Source: an archaeon
Lineage (GTDB): Archaea > Asgardarchaeota > Thorarchaeia > Thorarchaeales > Thorarchaeaceae
Reading direction: 5' to 3'
Assembly: GCA_024276825.1 (NCBI GenBank)
Contig: JAJRWI010000007.1
Location: 1-64,000, forward strand
Length of the DNA: 64,000 nucleotides
Position 1 is the stretch's first letter. Each line of letters opens with the position of its first letter. Below are positions 17,235 to 26,202 of this stretch, one piece after another. The position numbers and the translations under genes were made by a program. The notes beneath the pieces were generated by a model, which did not search any database, had not been told where the DNA came from, and saw only the letters and a list, made by a program, of their open reading frames with translations.

Positions 17235-18536
17235 ATGAAACAAAAAAAACTCGTGGTTGTTGGTCTCGGCTATGTAGGGCTTCCTGTAGCAGTGAAATTC
17301 GCTGAAGCAGGTTTTGATGTCGTTGGAATTGATATCATCCCTGAGAAAGTCGAGATGATCAATAAGGGAGAGAGTCCAATTAAGGGTAAAGAACCAAAAC
17401 TCGATGAACTCCTGAAATCTGTTGTATCATCAGGAACTCTAAAGGCTACAACCTCATACGAGCCAATACGCGAGGCTGATTATGTTCTCATTGTTGTACA
17501 GACTCCATTTAATATGCTAAGCAAGGAACCTTATTATCAGGCCCTACGATCAGCTGTGAGAAGTGTCGGTCAAAACCTGAAAAGAGGAGCCCTGGTCATC
17601 ATCGAGTCTACTGTTGCCCCAGGAACAATGAACAAGATAGTGATACCAATTCTTGAGGCAGAATCTGGTCTAAAGGCTGGAAAAGAATTCCTGCTAGCAA
17701 CAGCACCTGAGCGAGTCATGCCGGGCAAACTTCTATGGAATCTTGTAAATCTTGATCGTGTTGTAGGGGGCATCAATGAGGAGAGCACGCAAGCCGCTAT
17801 TGAACTTTACAAACATATTGTCAAAGGCGAATTATATCCAACTGATGCTTTGACTGCAGAAATTGTAAAAACAACTGAGAATGCGTATCGTGATGTTCAG
17901 ATTGCCTTTGCAAATGAGATAGCGCTTTTATGTGAAAATGTTGGTGCTGATGTTTATCAAGTGAGAGAGCTTGTTAACAAATCGCCATATCGAAACATGC
18001 ATCTGCCCGGAGCTGGAGTTGGCGGGCATTGCTTACCCAAAGACAGTTGGCTTCTTGCATTCGGCGCAAGGGGTGCTAATTCTCCTCGATTGATTGCCCT
18101 AGCAAGAGAGATCAATGACTCTATGCCAAGGCATTTGAGTGACCTCTGTGTGGAGGCGTTGAAAGAGGCAGGAGTTGGAATATATGGGGCAAAAGTCACC
18201 GTTCTTGGAATTGCATATCTTGAGAATTCTGATGATACTCGAAATTCACCAGCCTTCACACTAATCAAAGCATTGGAGGTCTATGGGGCACATCCTATTG
18301 TTCATGATCCATTCGTAGAAGAAGCAAACGGGATTGTGATTGAAAAGTCGCTTGATAATGCCATTCGTGATTCTGATTGCGTAGTTCTGGTGACCGCACA
18401 TGACGACTATCATAACGTTGATCTTGATCATCTCAAAAAGCTGATGCGGACCCCTGTCATCGTTGATGGAAGAAAGGTCTTTGACAAGAAAGAGTGCTAT
18501 GCAAAGGGCTTTGTGTTTCGAGGCATAGGTCGTTGA
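17235..18536 (+). CDS. wecC: UDP-N-acetyl-D-mannosaminuronate / UDP-glucose-type nucleotide-sugar dehydrogenase
   Basis: An NAD-dependent four-electron oxidation of a UDP-sugar to the uronic acid. From ATG 17235 (433 residues) it has VVVGLGYVGLP with GxGxxG at 10-15, GIDI (31-34), VQTPF (88-92), ESTVAPGT (124-131), APERVMPG (157-164), K212 in EIVKTTENAYRD, and the catalytic C266 in GVGGHCLPKD (261-270). A C-terminal Rossmann domain follows (VTVLGIAYLENSDDTRNSP). The VAPGT/APERVMPG form is typical of WecC/UDP-ManNAc dehydrogenases, and with the epimerase at 6062 UDP-ManNAcA would be made. UDP-GlcNAc or UDP-Glc as substrate remains possible. Confidence 0.88.
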   Translation: MKQKKLVVVGLGYVGLPVAVKFAEAGFDVVGIDIIPEKVEMINKGESPIKGKEPKLDELLKSVVSSGTLKATTSYEPIREADYVLIVVQTPFNMLSKEPYYQALRSAVRSVGQNLKRGALVIIESTVAPGTMNKIVIPILEAESGLKAGKEFLLATAPERVMPGKLLWNLVNLDRVVGGINEESTQAAIELYKHIVKGELYPTDALTAEIVKTTENAYRDVQIAFANEIALLCENVGADVYQVRELVNKSPYRNMHLPGAGVGGHCLPKDSWLLAFGARGANSPRLIALAREINDSMPRHLSDLCVEALKEAGVGIYGAKVTVLGIAYLENSDDTRNSPAFTLIKALEVYGAHPIVHDPFVEEANGIVIEKSLDNAIRDSDCVVLVTAHDDYHNVDLDHLKKLMRTPVIVDGRKVFDKKECYAKGFVFRGIGR

Positions 18537-18576
18537 AACATGTTTCTGCCAAGTGTTGTCGTGCAATCATACTAAT

Positions 18577-18605
18577 TTGGAGAGAAACACAAGTCTTTTC
18601 TCCAA
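18577..18605. other. Inverted repeat between sugar dehydrogenase and MEMO1 genes
   Basis: TTGGAGA (18577-18583) and TCTCCAA (18599-18605) could form a hairpin with a 15-base loop, extendable by a few A-U pairs after one mismatch. There is no long T-tract after it, so a terminator role is weak. It may instead be an operator for the MEMO1 gene starting at 18623. Confidence 0.25.
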
Positions 18606-18622
18606 GTGGGTAACAATTACTG

Positions 18623-19474
18623 ATGGTGATACAAGTGACGAGGATGCCTGTCGTTGCGGGCAGCTTTTACGAGGGAGATCATGAACTCTTAATGAAACGC
18701 CTGAAGAACTGTTTTCTCGGAGAGCTTGGGCCAGGTCAATTGCCAGAGGGTGCACCAGGAAGCAGTCGAAAATTGAAAGCAATCATCTCACCTCATGCAG
18801 GGTATATATATTCTGGAATGACCGCTGCCAATAATTATTTTCGACTCTTTCAAGATGGTCGTCCAGACCATATTGTAATTATTGGACCAAATCATACTGG
18901 ATACGGAAACAGTATTGCTATTTGCGAGGAGGATTGGCAGACCCCATTAGGGGTTGTAAGATACGACAGATTGCTTGGCGGCGAGCTCATCGAGGGAAAT
19001 GAGTATATCACTTCAGACTGTATAGCTCATAGTAGTGAACATTCAATTGAAGTCCAGCTGCCATTCCTGCAGTATATATTTGGCGAAGATGTATCATTCG
19101 TGCCAATGTGTATAAGAGAGCATAGATATGAAACTCTTGAGTCGATTGGGAAGACTCTTGTTCAACTTGCTAAAGAAATGGACATCCTCATTATTGCAAG
19201 TTCTGATTTCACGCATTTCGAACCTGCAGATGCTGCGAGAATGAAGGACCAGCAGGCAATTGAGTATCTGCAATTTCTAAATCCCAAAGGATTCCTCGAG
19301 TATGTGTTGAAACATCGAGTCAGTATTTGCGGAGTGGCCCCGATTACAATAGCAACTGTCTTTGCCAAAGAACTTGGTGCAACTGAGTTTAACATTATCA
19401 AGTACACTAACTCTGGTGACATCACTGGTGATCGTAGCAGTGTGGTTGCATACGTTTCAGCTGAATTCATCTAA
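18623..19474 (+). CDS. MEMO1 family protein (AmmeMemoRadiSam system protein B)
   Basis: A protein of 283 residues, full length. The family fold resembles class III extradiol dioxygenases. Visible hallmarks are PVVAGSFYEGD (9-19), ISPHAGYIYSG (55-65) with H58, IIGPNHTGYG (86-95) with H91, HSSEHSIEVQLPFLQ (136-150), SSDFTHFEP (193-201), and a later VSICGVAPI segment containing the conserved Cys. Human MEMO1 binds copper or iron through equivalent His/His/His/Cys residues. The usual partners (AMMECR1 and a radical SAM protein) are not next to it here. Role in archaea unknown. Start at ATG 18623. Confidence 0.9.
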   Translation: MVIQVTRMPVVAGSFYEGDHELLMKRLKNCFLGELGPGQLPEGAPGSSRKLKAIISPHAGYIYSGMTAANNYFRLFQDGRPDHIVIIGPNHTGYGNSIAICEEDWQTPLGVVRYDRLLGGELIEGNEYITSDCIAHSSEHSIEVQLPFLQYIFGEDVSFVPMCIREHRYETLESIGKTLVQLAKEMDILIIASSDFTHFEPADAARMKDQQAIEYLQFLNPKGFLEYVLKHRVSICGVAPITIATVFAKELGATEFNIIKYTNSGDITGDRSSVVAYVSAEFI

Positions 19475-19489
19475 ACCTGTGAGTGATAA

Positions 19490-20767
19490 TTACAGTGTTT
19501 CAGGCGTGTTTGAATGACTCAGTGGCGATTCATCATCCTTCAATAGTTTTGGAATATAACTCGGCAGACCTATGGCACCTACTATTGCCCCTGCAAAGGA
19601 TGCAGCTGCTGCGACAATTAATCCCTCGGTGCTCGTGTTATACATATCATAAAGAACACCTCCGAGCAAAGGTGAAACGACATAGGCACCATTACTGATT
19701 GCTCCAAACATGCCCATGATTGATCCATAATGCTCCTTGTCGGTCAGATCTGCAATCAATGCTTGGATAGTTGGGCCCCTCATGGAAATAGCAATTGCAA
19801 GAACACTGCCTGCAACAATGAAGTCCACAGTATCGCCAGAAACAAGGAAGAACAACAATGAAATCGTTCCCACAACTGATCCAGCAACTATCAACCACTT
19901 TCGACCAGAAGTATCAGAGATCTTTCCAAAGGCCACATTTCCAACTATCATGACAAGTCCGAGCACACCAAAGAAGATACCAATCTCTATGGGTGTGATG
20001 CCAAATCGTTCAACTGCATCTAATACAAATGCCACTTCTAGTATGCCCATTGCGAACATGTTTGCAAACATTGCAATGCCAAGAGCAGAATATGCCTTTG
20101 TATTATTTGAGATGACCTTACGGACAGATATCTTTGGTCTATCCCCATAAGCTGCAGTTCGGTGTTTAGGCTCGGAGACCAGTACAAGGATTGCCATAAA
20201 GGTCCCGAGAGTTATGACAGCTGCGACTATGAAGGGGAGCCGAATACCCAAGAATTGAGCTAGGACACCTCCAATTGTTGGACCTATTATAAAACCAACC
20301 ATGTTTCCCATACTGAGATAGCCCATTGCAGTGCCTCTGTTCTCAGGAACTGTCATATCAGATACAAATGCATTAGCCGCAGGAAAGAAACCAGCAGAAA
20401 CAGCACCTTCGAGAGCACGCGCTAGGATCATGACAATGATATTTGATGCAAACGCATAGACCACATTTGCAAAGGCAAAGCCTATCATGGACCCCAATAG
20501 AACTGGGCGTCTTCCAACTTTGTCAGAGAGACCTCCAAAAGGGCCCGCAAGTAGAATTCGAGTTATGGCGAATGAGGCTGCAAGGACTCCAAGTTCAGTA
20601 CCACCCACACCAAGCGCAACGATGTAATAGGGAAAGATAGGAGTCACTATTCCAAAGCCAATTTGCAGAATGCTCAGAGAAAAGGCCAACATCCAGACCT
20701 GATGCATACCCTCTTGCCGGTCTATTTCAGCAATATCATTATTTGGAGAGTATGTTTCAGTCTGCAT
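19490..20767 (-). CDS. Major facilitator superfamily transporter
   Basis: Twelve hydrophobic segments over about 425 residues. The MFS A-motif between helices 2 and 3 is clear (GGLSDKVGRRPVLL), and a related one occurs in the second half (GKISDTSGRKWLI). The AFVSDMTVPENRGTAMGYL segment is typical of the drug:H+ antiporter (DHA1, tetracycline/multidrug-type) group. Probably a proton-driven exporter of small hydrophobic compounds; substrate unknown. I chose ATG 20767 (MQTETYS) with GAGGG six bases upstream. ATG 20836 would add 23 basic residues and overlap the upstream ACT-domain gene. Confidence 0.85.
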   Translation of the reverse strand: MQTETYSPNNDIAEIDRQEGMHQVWMLAFSLSILQIGFGIVTPIFPYYIVALGVGGTELGVLAASFAITRILLAGPFGGLSDKVGRRPVLLGSMIGFAFANVVYAFASNIIVMILARALEGAVSAGFFPAANAFVSDMTVPENRGTAMGYLSMGNMVGFIIGPTIGGVLAQFLGIRLPFIVAAVITLGTFMAILVLVSEPKHRTAAYGDRPKISVRKVISNNTKAYSALGIAMFANMFAMGILEVAFVLDAVERFGITPIEIGIFFGVLGLVMIVGNVAFGKISDTSGRKWLIVAGSVVGTISLLFFLVSGDTVDFIVAGSVLAIAISMRGPTIQALIADLTDKEHYGSIMGMFGAISNGAYVVSPLLGGVLYDMYNTSTEGLIVAAAASFAGAIVGAIGLPSYIPKLLKDDESPLSHSNTPETL

Positions 20768-20825
20768 GAAAAACCCTCGAAAACAAGATTTGAGTGGTCT
20801 TTTTAGGCATTGCTGACGGGGTAAT

Positions 20826-21341
20826 TTATTTTTCAATTATCACTTTGCTGACACCATCTATCTCAGTCAGGATCTCAATTACAGATCCAGGGAGTGGGTC
20901 CTCCGTAATGACTTTCAGACAGGGCTCCTTGTAAATTGCAACATCTTCTGCCACAACCTGTCGTATGGTTATTCCATGTCCTGCAATGGTCGCAGTGACT
21001 CGAGAGAGAATCCCAGGGGTTTCTGGTGACTCCACAAAGATTGTGACAACGCCATATCCGAAGATCTTGCTGACTTTCTCCAACGAACTGCCTGCAGGTC
21101 GGAGTAGTCTAAAGAACTCATAGAGATCTGGATGTTCCCAGATAACTTCGGTTGTAGCACGAACCGTCCTGCGGTCAACTTTTGGTGACAACGAGTCGCC
21201 AATGGACTTGAGTGGAATTCTTATGTTGCCACACTTTACTATGCCAGGACCCTCTATATGAAACCCATGGCGAATCAAGGTTTCAGCAATCTTAAGACGT
21301 TGTGGAGAGTCTTTGAAACACTCCACAATTTGCTTCCACAT
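20826..21341 (-). CDS. ACT-domain regulator of amino acid metabolism (COG2150 type)
   Basis: A protein of 171 residues in two parts. Residues 1-90 look like a helical, HTH-like region (SPQRLKIAETLIRHGFHI, then DRRTVRATTEVI). Residues about 95-170 form an ACT domain with the typical turn ESPETPGILSRVTATIAGHGITIRQVV and a closing DGVSKVIIEK strand. The arrangement matches the archaeal family annotated as regulator of amino acid metabolism; ligand and DNA target are unknown. The MFS gene follows about 60 bp downstream on the same strand, so they may be cotranscribed and the carrier could move an amino-acid-like compound. Confidence 0.75.
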   Translation of the reverse strand: MWKQIVECFKDSPQRLKIAETLIRHGFHIEGPGIVKCGNIRIPLKSIGDSLSPKVDRRTVRATTEVIWEHPDLYEFFRLLRPAGSSLEKVSKIFGYGVVTIFVESPETPGILSRVTATIAGHGITIRQVVAEDVAIYKEPCLKVITEDPLPGSVIEILTEIDGVSKVIIEK

Positions 21342-21437
21342 CGCATACTACTCCTTTCAGTCCCTTTTATATCATCATGCCGCATATTATTTCTTTGGCT
21401 TTGCTGAATGAATGCAACAAGTTGGAGATGTGACCAT

Positions 21438-21743
21438 ATGGGAGAATCATACAAGGTGATAGCAGAGGTGTTTGAGATCAGATCTGAGCCTGGCAAGCAG
21501 CCATGTTCTCTATACTCAATAGGTGATAAGTTCGACCTTTCGGATATGGAAGACAGAGCAAAACTCTGCCACTGGGCATTTCATTCAATGTTGCCATTCT
21601 GGTCAGTATTGCGGTTTGGTGGCACTCTACCTTGGGAACCAGATCCCGATGTGGCCTATGTGGCATGTCCAGACCCGAACAACGTGGTTGTTTTTAAGCT
21701 CTCACGAACTCGGGAACAAGAAGAGAAGGCGAAAGATGAATGA
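21438..21743 (+). CDS. TIGR04076 family protein
   Basis: A small soluble protein of about 101 residues. YKVIAEVFEIRS at the start, YSIGDKFDLS, CHWAFHSMLPFWSVLRFGG and a closing strand DPNNVVVFKL match the TIGR04076 pattern. Members are common in anaerobes and have no known function; the conserved Cys residues suggest a metal or redox role. I place the start at ATG 21438, preceded by GGAGATGTGACC, which resembles an archaeal ribosome site. ATG 21408 is the longer alternative. Confidence 0.65.
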   Translation: MGESYKVIAEVFEIRSEPGKQPCSLYSIGDKFDLSDMEDRAKLCHWAFHSMLPFWSVLRFGGTLPWEPDPDVAYVACPDPNNVVVFKLSRTREQEEKAKDE

Positions 21744-21794
21744 TTGCCCGTAGAGCTCTGCGGAGATGATGCAATCTCAATTGAAGTGATCTGG

Positions 21795-23846
21795 ATGAGT
21801 GATAATGTACAGAGAATTTTGGCCAAGCTAGAAGTGTATCCTGTTCATAAACTCAGTTTCAACATTCTTTGTTCTTGCCTCAAGTCTTTGCAAGAATCAC
21901 TCAATATTAATGATCTCAACGAGTTCACATCTACTGACATACCAATTCTCACAGGACTCTCAAGACTTAATGATATTGATTTCCACATCATATCTAATGA
22001 GATGAAGAGGTCGATTCCTATCAAGCAATGTCAGAATCAAGTACAGAAGTTGCTCTCGCAGGAGGATCGGAAACGCTTTGCTGCTTTCTTCACCAGATCA
22101 AAAGGCACAAGTTTCATGGCACAAGTAGTAGCGAAGTACATCGAAACAGAGAAGAGAAGTCAGGTCATAATCGCCGATCCATTTTTGGGGTCTGGACAAA
22201 CACTTACAGAGGCAGTGGGGTACATTGGCATAAATCGAATCAAGAGTGTATGGGGAATTGAGCCAGTTTCACTGTCTGCTCTAGTGGCATATGCTGCACT
22301 GATGAAGCAGTTTGATGGCAGAGGAAGTGCTGTCAACATAAATGTGGGAGATGCATTCGAGATACTGAGCAGTAATGGAAGTTCAAGAGTTGGCTATTCA
22401 GCAGATGTCATCCTTACCAATCCTCCCTTTACTAGAGGGCAATATCTCGACAGGGATTACCGCAGGTTCCTACTATCAACGGTGAGGAGTCTGGGCTATG
22501 GCAAATACCTTGCGCGTCGTGATACGAGTCTACAGATCCTGTCAATGTTTCTTGCAGATCATATTCTAGGGGACAAGGGGCTTCTTGTTTCTGTCCTTCC
22601 AGCATCCACATTCTACACGCTCTCTGGTCGTGGACTGAAGAAAATGCTTGGACAAGAATATTGCATTCATTCAATAGTTGGGACAGACTCACAAACATCA
22701 TTCTCTGAAGACAGCGGCTTCAAAGAAGTCATTCTGATTGCGACCAAGGGGCATACTGGGAAGAATAAAACATTATTCGCAAATCTTAACGAGAACACCA
22801 AATTCCTTGTCAACGAGCTATTTGATGTTCAAAGCAGGTCACTCCATCAAAGAGTTGACCTCAACAACATTTCGAGATTCTTTTACAATAACTGGATTGT
22901 CTTCTTGAATGACTCAGGACTGGTCAACATAATCAATGATTTATTCATTCAGGGACTAGAATCGGGCACACTCGGCTATTGGAGTGAGATCTTGAATCGC
23001 GGCAGCATAATCAGAGGAGTGGAGATGTATGGCCCAGAGTTCTTTTTCATCCCAAACAAGTTCTGGTCCATTAGTGGAGCGACCAAGAAGTATATAGAAA
23101 TATTCAATCCTGCTGAAAGAGTCAAACTTGCAATTGATAGAAGATATCTAGTGCGAGCATTGCGAAAACCCAGTCTTTATGCAATGACCATGACTGCAAA
23201 AGTGGAGTCGTTCATGCTTTCATTGCCGGAAGTGTCAATGGCACGATTTCCTTCGGATATTCAACAGTATATCAAATGGGGAGTCAGATCAGGAACTGCG
23301 AGCCCTGCAATAGTAAACTATGGAGAGTATTGGTACAGTCATGTCCATCGGCAGATGATGACAAAGCAACCTTTTGGTCAGCTGTTCTTCCCAGACAAGG
23401 TGGACATCAAGTTCAAGAGGAGAGGAGTGTTTGCGAACTTCACACAAGACAACATTGCTGCATCTAAAAATTTCTATATAGTAAAAAATCAATATATTGA
23501 TCAGACAAGATTGTTGTTGGCATGGTTCAATAGCACATTCTTCTTGGCCAGTCTTCTCGTGCTTGGAAGAAATATATCAAGAACATGGACACGCTTGTTA
23601 ATCAATGACTATATGGAACTGCCAGTGATCAATGTGAAGTCGATTGCCGCTGAGAAAATGAGGGATATCATCGATTGTATTGATACTATGGTATCTGCTG
23701 AACTCTCACCTTTTTGGGAGCAGATCGATAGTGAATATCGTACAAACATGGACATTGCAATTGCAAAGGCGATTGGAGTGAGGGATCCAAGGAGCCTTGT
23801 CAAGCGATTATATGGAGGATTAAGAAGGTGGAGAGAGAACAACTAG
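21795..23846 (+). CDS. Solitary N6-adenine DNA methyltransferase (gamma class, with target-recognition region)
   Basis: About 683 residues from ATG 21795 (preceded by AAGTGATC); the open frame extends to TTG 21744. FFTRSKGTSFMA (99-110) resembles motif X, ADPFLGSGQT (127-136) is SAM-binding motif I, GIEP (154-157) motif II, and TNPPF (208-212) the catalytic motif IV for N6-adenine methylation. Motif order X-I-IV is the gamma class (Eco57I/TaqI-like). The C-terminal 300 residues (RGSIIRGVEMYG, then YIKWGVRSGTASPAIVN) look like a TaqI-type target-recognition part. No PD-(D/E)XK or HNH nuclease, BREX or other restriction partner is nearby, so it is probably an orphan methylase. Its stop overlaps the convergent GNAT gene by four bases. 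Confidence 0.75.
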   Translation: MSDNVQRILAKLEVYPVHKLSFNILCSCLKSLQESLNINDLNEFTSTDIPILTGLSRLNDIDFHIISNEMKRSIPIKQCQNQVQKLLSQEDRKRFAAFFTRSKGTSFMAQVVAKYIETEKRSQVIIADPFLGSGQTLTEAVGYIGINRIKSVWGIEPVSLSALVAYAALMKQFDGRGSAVNINVGDAFEILSSNGSSRVGYSADVILTNPPFTRGQYLDRDYRRFLLSTVRSLGYGKYLARRDTSLQILSMFLADHILGDKGLLVSVLPASTFYTLSGRGLKKMLGQEYCIHSIVGTDSQTSFSEDSGFKEVILIATKGHTGKNKTLFANLNENTKFLVNELFDVQSRSLHQRVDLNNISRFFYNNWIVFLNDSGLVNIINDLFIQGLESGTLGYWSEILNRGSIIRGVEMYGPEFFFIPNKFWSISGATKKYIEIFNPAERVKLAIDRRYLVRALRKPSLYAMTMTAKVESFMLSLPEVSMARFPSDIQQYIKWGVRSGTASPAIVNYGEYWYSHVHRQMMTKQPFGQLFFPDKVDIKFKRRGVFANFTQDNIAASKNFYIVKNQYIDQTRLLLAWFNSTFFLASLLVLGRNISRTWTRLLINDYMELPVINVKSIAAEKMRDIIDCIDTMVSAELSPFWEQIDSEYRTNMDIAIAKAIGVRDPRSLVKRLYGGLRRWRENN

Positions 23847-24373
23847 TGGAGGAGTTTCTCCATTAGAACTTCATCAATATAGTCGTGGGGCATTTTGAAG
23901 TGCTTCTTTCTGATTCCCACAAAGCGATAGCCCATTGACTCGTAAAGTCGTCTTGCAATCATATTGTCTTCGAATGTGGACAGGATTATTTTCTCATAGT
24001 CCATTTCACGTGCGAATTCTTCTGCACATTGCATAAGAGCCCGACCAACACCAATGCATCTGAAGTCTTTCATCACAACAATTCCGAGACGGGCAACATG
24101 CTTTGATGCCATCCATTCTTCAGGCTGCAATGATAGATGTCCGACATATTCGCCATCAATCATAGCCTTGAGAATCACTTCACGGCGAAAATGGGTCTGT
24201 TGAATCCATCGAGTCCAGTCATCCACATTTGAATTGGGCTTCAAGACTGGAAGCCAACGACGTTCTCCGACTACAGAGTTGAATCCGTTGTAAAGAACCT
24301 CTGCATCATTGACAGTGGCGCGTCTGATTATGACTGTTCGACCATCTTTTGTGGAATATTCCCATTCTCTCAT
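23843..24373 (-). CDS. GNAT family N-acetyltransferase
   Basis: A single GNAT domain of about 176 residues: TVIIRRATVNDAEVLYN at the start (beta-1/alpha-1), then GEYVGHLSLQ, the acetyl-CoA pyrophosphate loop DFRCIGVGRALMQCAEEFA (R/QxxGxG/A as RCIGVG), and DNMIARRLYESMGYRFVGIRK, the usual C-terminal motif. Substrate unknown; candidates are protein N-termini, amino acids or antibiotics. ATG 24373 has GGAGC ten bases upstream. ATG 24415 would overlap the preceding gene by 17 bases. It may be the last gene of the glycyl-radical operon, although a functional link is not evident. Confidence 0.8.
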   Translation of the reverse strand: MREWEYSTKDGRTVIIRRATVNDAEVLYNGFNSVVGERRWLPVLKPNSNVDDWTRWIQQTHFRREVILKAMIDGEYVGHLSLQPEEWMASKHVARLGIVVMKDFRCIGVGRALMQCAEEFAREMDYEKIILSTFEDNMIARRLYESMGYRFVGIRKKHFKMPHDYIDEVLMEKLLH

Positions 24374-24398
24374 CAACTCAGCGCTCCAATTCTGGACA

Positions 24399-25235
24399 TT
24401 ACTTGAGAACTTCAACTCTTTTCAATGGGCTGACATCAATCCTCTCGCCTGGTCGAGGTAGGGAACAAGCATAAACGCTATCAAGTTGGATGTATGCACT
24501 GTTATCATCAATAATCCTGAAAGTGCCTTTGACTTGAAACACTTGAGGCTCCATGGTGACAAGAAGTACCGCAACATGTTGTCCATCCTTCAGTGAATAT
24601 CCCCTTCGTTTCTCCTCTCCCCTGTTGACCACTAGGGCATTCGGTGCTGCTGATACCATCCCCATACAGGGCATTGCAACAGGATATCCATCATCATCTA
24701 TGAATGCGAGGACCTTGACAGCAGCCATCATGTCAAACCGCTTTCTCACATTGAGTGGCAAGTTGCCTTCTTCGGTTGGAGAGACCCTGACTTTTGATCT
24801 GGCCCTCTTGGCCTTCAAATATGAAGAAAGGATTGGGAGCTTGCAGATTCTCAAGTTATTACTGGCCCAGACTGCATCGGCCACACCAGCTGCTCGTGCA
24901 TTGGTATACTGACTATATCTAAAGAGGGGAGTCATCGCCATAAACTCATAATACTCGTCATTACGGTGGAACGACTCAAAGTCTGCCTTGATCAACCAAT
25001 TGTCAAGGTCTAGGGTCATAACGAGAATTGACATCTTTATGTTTCCAGCTTCAAGATTCTTGCGAGTCTTGTAGGTCATGAAGTCTCCATACACAAGCCT
25101 GTCCTTCTCATAGACATCCCAAGACATCACCAATGCCACATTGGGCTCATCATTACTATCCTTGGTGACCATGAATTTGGGATTCTCAAAAACCTTCAGG
25201 GCTCTGGCCAGATCTTCTATTATCACATTAGCCAC
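24399..25235 (-). CDS. Double split-barrel FMN-binding-like protein in the glycyl radical operon
   Basis: A protein of 278 residues that appears to hold two pyridoxamine-phosphate-oxidase-like split barrels. The first (about 10-130) has NPKFMVTKDSNDEPNVAL and the TYKTRKNLEAGNIKMSI pattern, where conserved T/K-R residues bind the flavin phosphate. The second (about 160-278) has VKVLAFIDDDGYPVAMPCMG and VAVLLVTMEPQVFQVKGTFR. Related proteins bind FMN, F420 or heme. It overlaps the activase start by eight bases, so the three genes are surely one transcript. It could supply reducing equivalents to the activase or process the product of the radical enzyme; neither role is shown. Confidence 0.65.
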   Translation of the reverse strand: MANVIIEDLARALKVFENPKFMVTKDSNDEPNVALVMSWDVYEKDRLVYGDFMTYKTRKNLEAGNIKMSILVMTLDLDNWLIKADFESFHRNDEYYEFMAMTPLFRYSQYTNARAAGVADAVWASNNLRICKLPILSSYLKAKRARSKVRVSPTEEGNLPLNVRKRFDMMAAVKVLAFIDDDGYPVAMPCMGMVSAAPNALVVNRGEEKRRGYSLKDGQHVAVLLVTMEPQVFQVKGTFRIIDDNSAYIQLDSVYACSLPRPGERIDVSPLKRVEVLK

Positions 25236-26202
25236 ATTTAGTCACCTCCATTTTTGGTGAGGACTGCTCATTATCATCTCTCTGAGTCATCCCGGACCAG
25301 TGAACATTCTTTACTCCAGCATCTCGTGCAATCAGTGATAGGTGTTCCATCACTTCCCTTGATATCAATGGAGCATCCTTCAGGAGGTAGGTGGTATCAA
25401 AGAGAGTATACTTGTCGATGCACATATTGTTGAATGCAAGGAGGTCATAACGTTCAACATTGGGCAGACTGCTGACTATGAACTCTGCAATAGCACGAAT
25501 ATTATCAATGTTATCAGTATGATCAGGAATGATTGGTGTTCGTATCCACATCGGTATGCCAGATTCAGCAATCACCTTGGCATTCTCTAGAATTCGCTCA
25601 TTAGGAACTCCAGTATGCTTCTCATGCAAGGCGGAGTCCATGATCTTCAAGTCATAAAGTACCAAGTCAAAATGTGGAAGGGCTCTTCGAAGGACTAACT
25701 CGCTATAATATCCACAAGTGTCGAGTGCTACATGAATCCCTAGTTTCTTCAGACCCTCAGCCACTTCTATTACAAAATCTGGCTGATATAGAGGCTCACC
25801 ACCTGACAGCGTTACTCCGCCATTAGAGGTCTCGAAGAAGATGGCGTCTCGTGCCAGCTCCTCAACCAAGTCCTCTGCAGCCCATTCTTGACCCATGAGT
25901 TCCATTGCCGTTGTAGGACAGACCTCGACGCAAGTGCCACACACTTTGCATCTGATGCGATCAACCTTCATTCCATCCTTTGTGAGTTCCAATGCATTCT
26001 CGGGACAAGACCTCACACATGCTTGGTCGCCGATGCAACGAGTACTGTGCCAGATTATGATTGGGTCCGCATTGATAGTTTCAATGTTATGGCACCAGAC
26101 GCATCTTAGGGGACAACCTTTTAGGAAAGCGGTCGTTCGGATCCCCGGACCGTCCTCTGTTGAGCATCGTTGGATATTCGTAATCAGGCCTTTTGCTGTC
26201 AT
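25228..26202 (-). CDS. Glycyl radical enzyme activase (radical SAM)
   Basis: It installs the glycyl radical in its partner by cleaving S-adenosylmethionine. C30-x3-C34-x2-C37 (GCPLRCVWC) binds the radical SAM cluster, GGVTLSGGEP (128-137) is the SAM-binding motif, and the N-terminal STEDGPGIRTTAFLKGCP is typical. A ferredoxin-like insert (about 52-100) carries two cluster sites. The second is complete (C85, C88, C91, C95). The first reads CIGDQACVRSC with C56, C62, C66 and Asp59 where the second Cys belongs, as in the Asp-ligated cluster of Pyrococcus ferredoxin. It abuts the radical enzyme gene: the activase ATG overlaps that gene's stop. Confidence 0.9.
   Translation of the reverse strand: MTAKGLITNIQRCSTEDGPGIRTTAFLKGCPLRCVWCHNIETINADPIIIWHSTRCIGDQACVRSCPENALELTKDGMKVDRIRCKVCGTCVEVCPTTAMELMGQEWAAEDLVEELARDAIFFETSNGGVTLSGGEPLYQPDFVIEVAEGLKKLGIHVALDTCGYYSELVLRRALPHFDLVLYDLKIMDSALHEKHTGVPNERILENAKVIAESGIPMWIRTPIIPDHTDNIDNIRAIAEFIVSSLPNVERYDLLAFNNMCIDKYTLFDTTYLLKDAPLISREVMEHLSLIARDAGVKNVHWSGMTQRDDNEQSSPKMEVTKCG

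Noticed and set aside
21795..23846. BREX PglX or complete restriction-modification system
   Set aside because: The methyltransferase is much shorter than PglX, and no brx, pgl or nuclease genes are adjacent.
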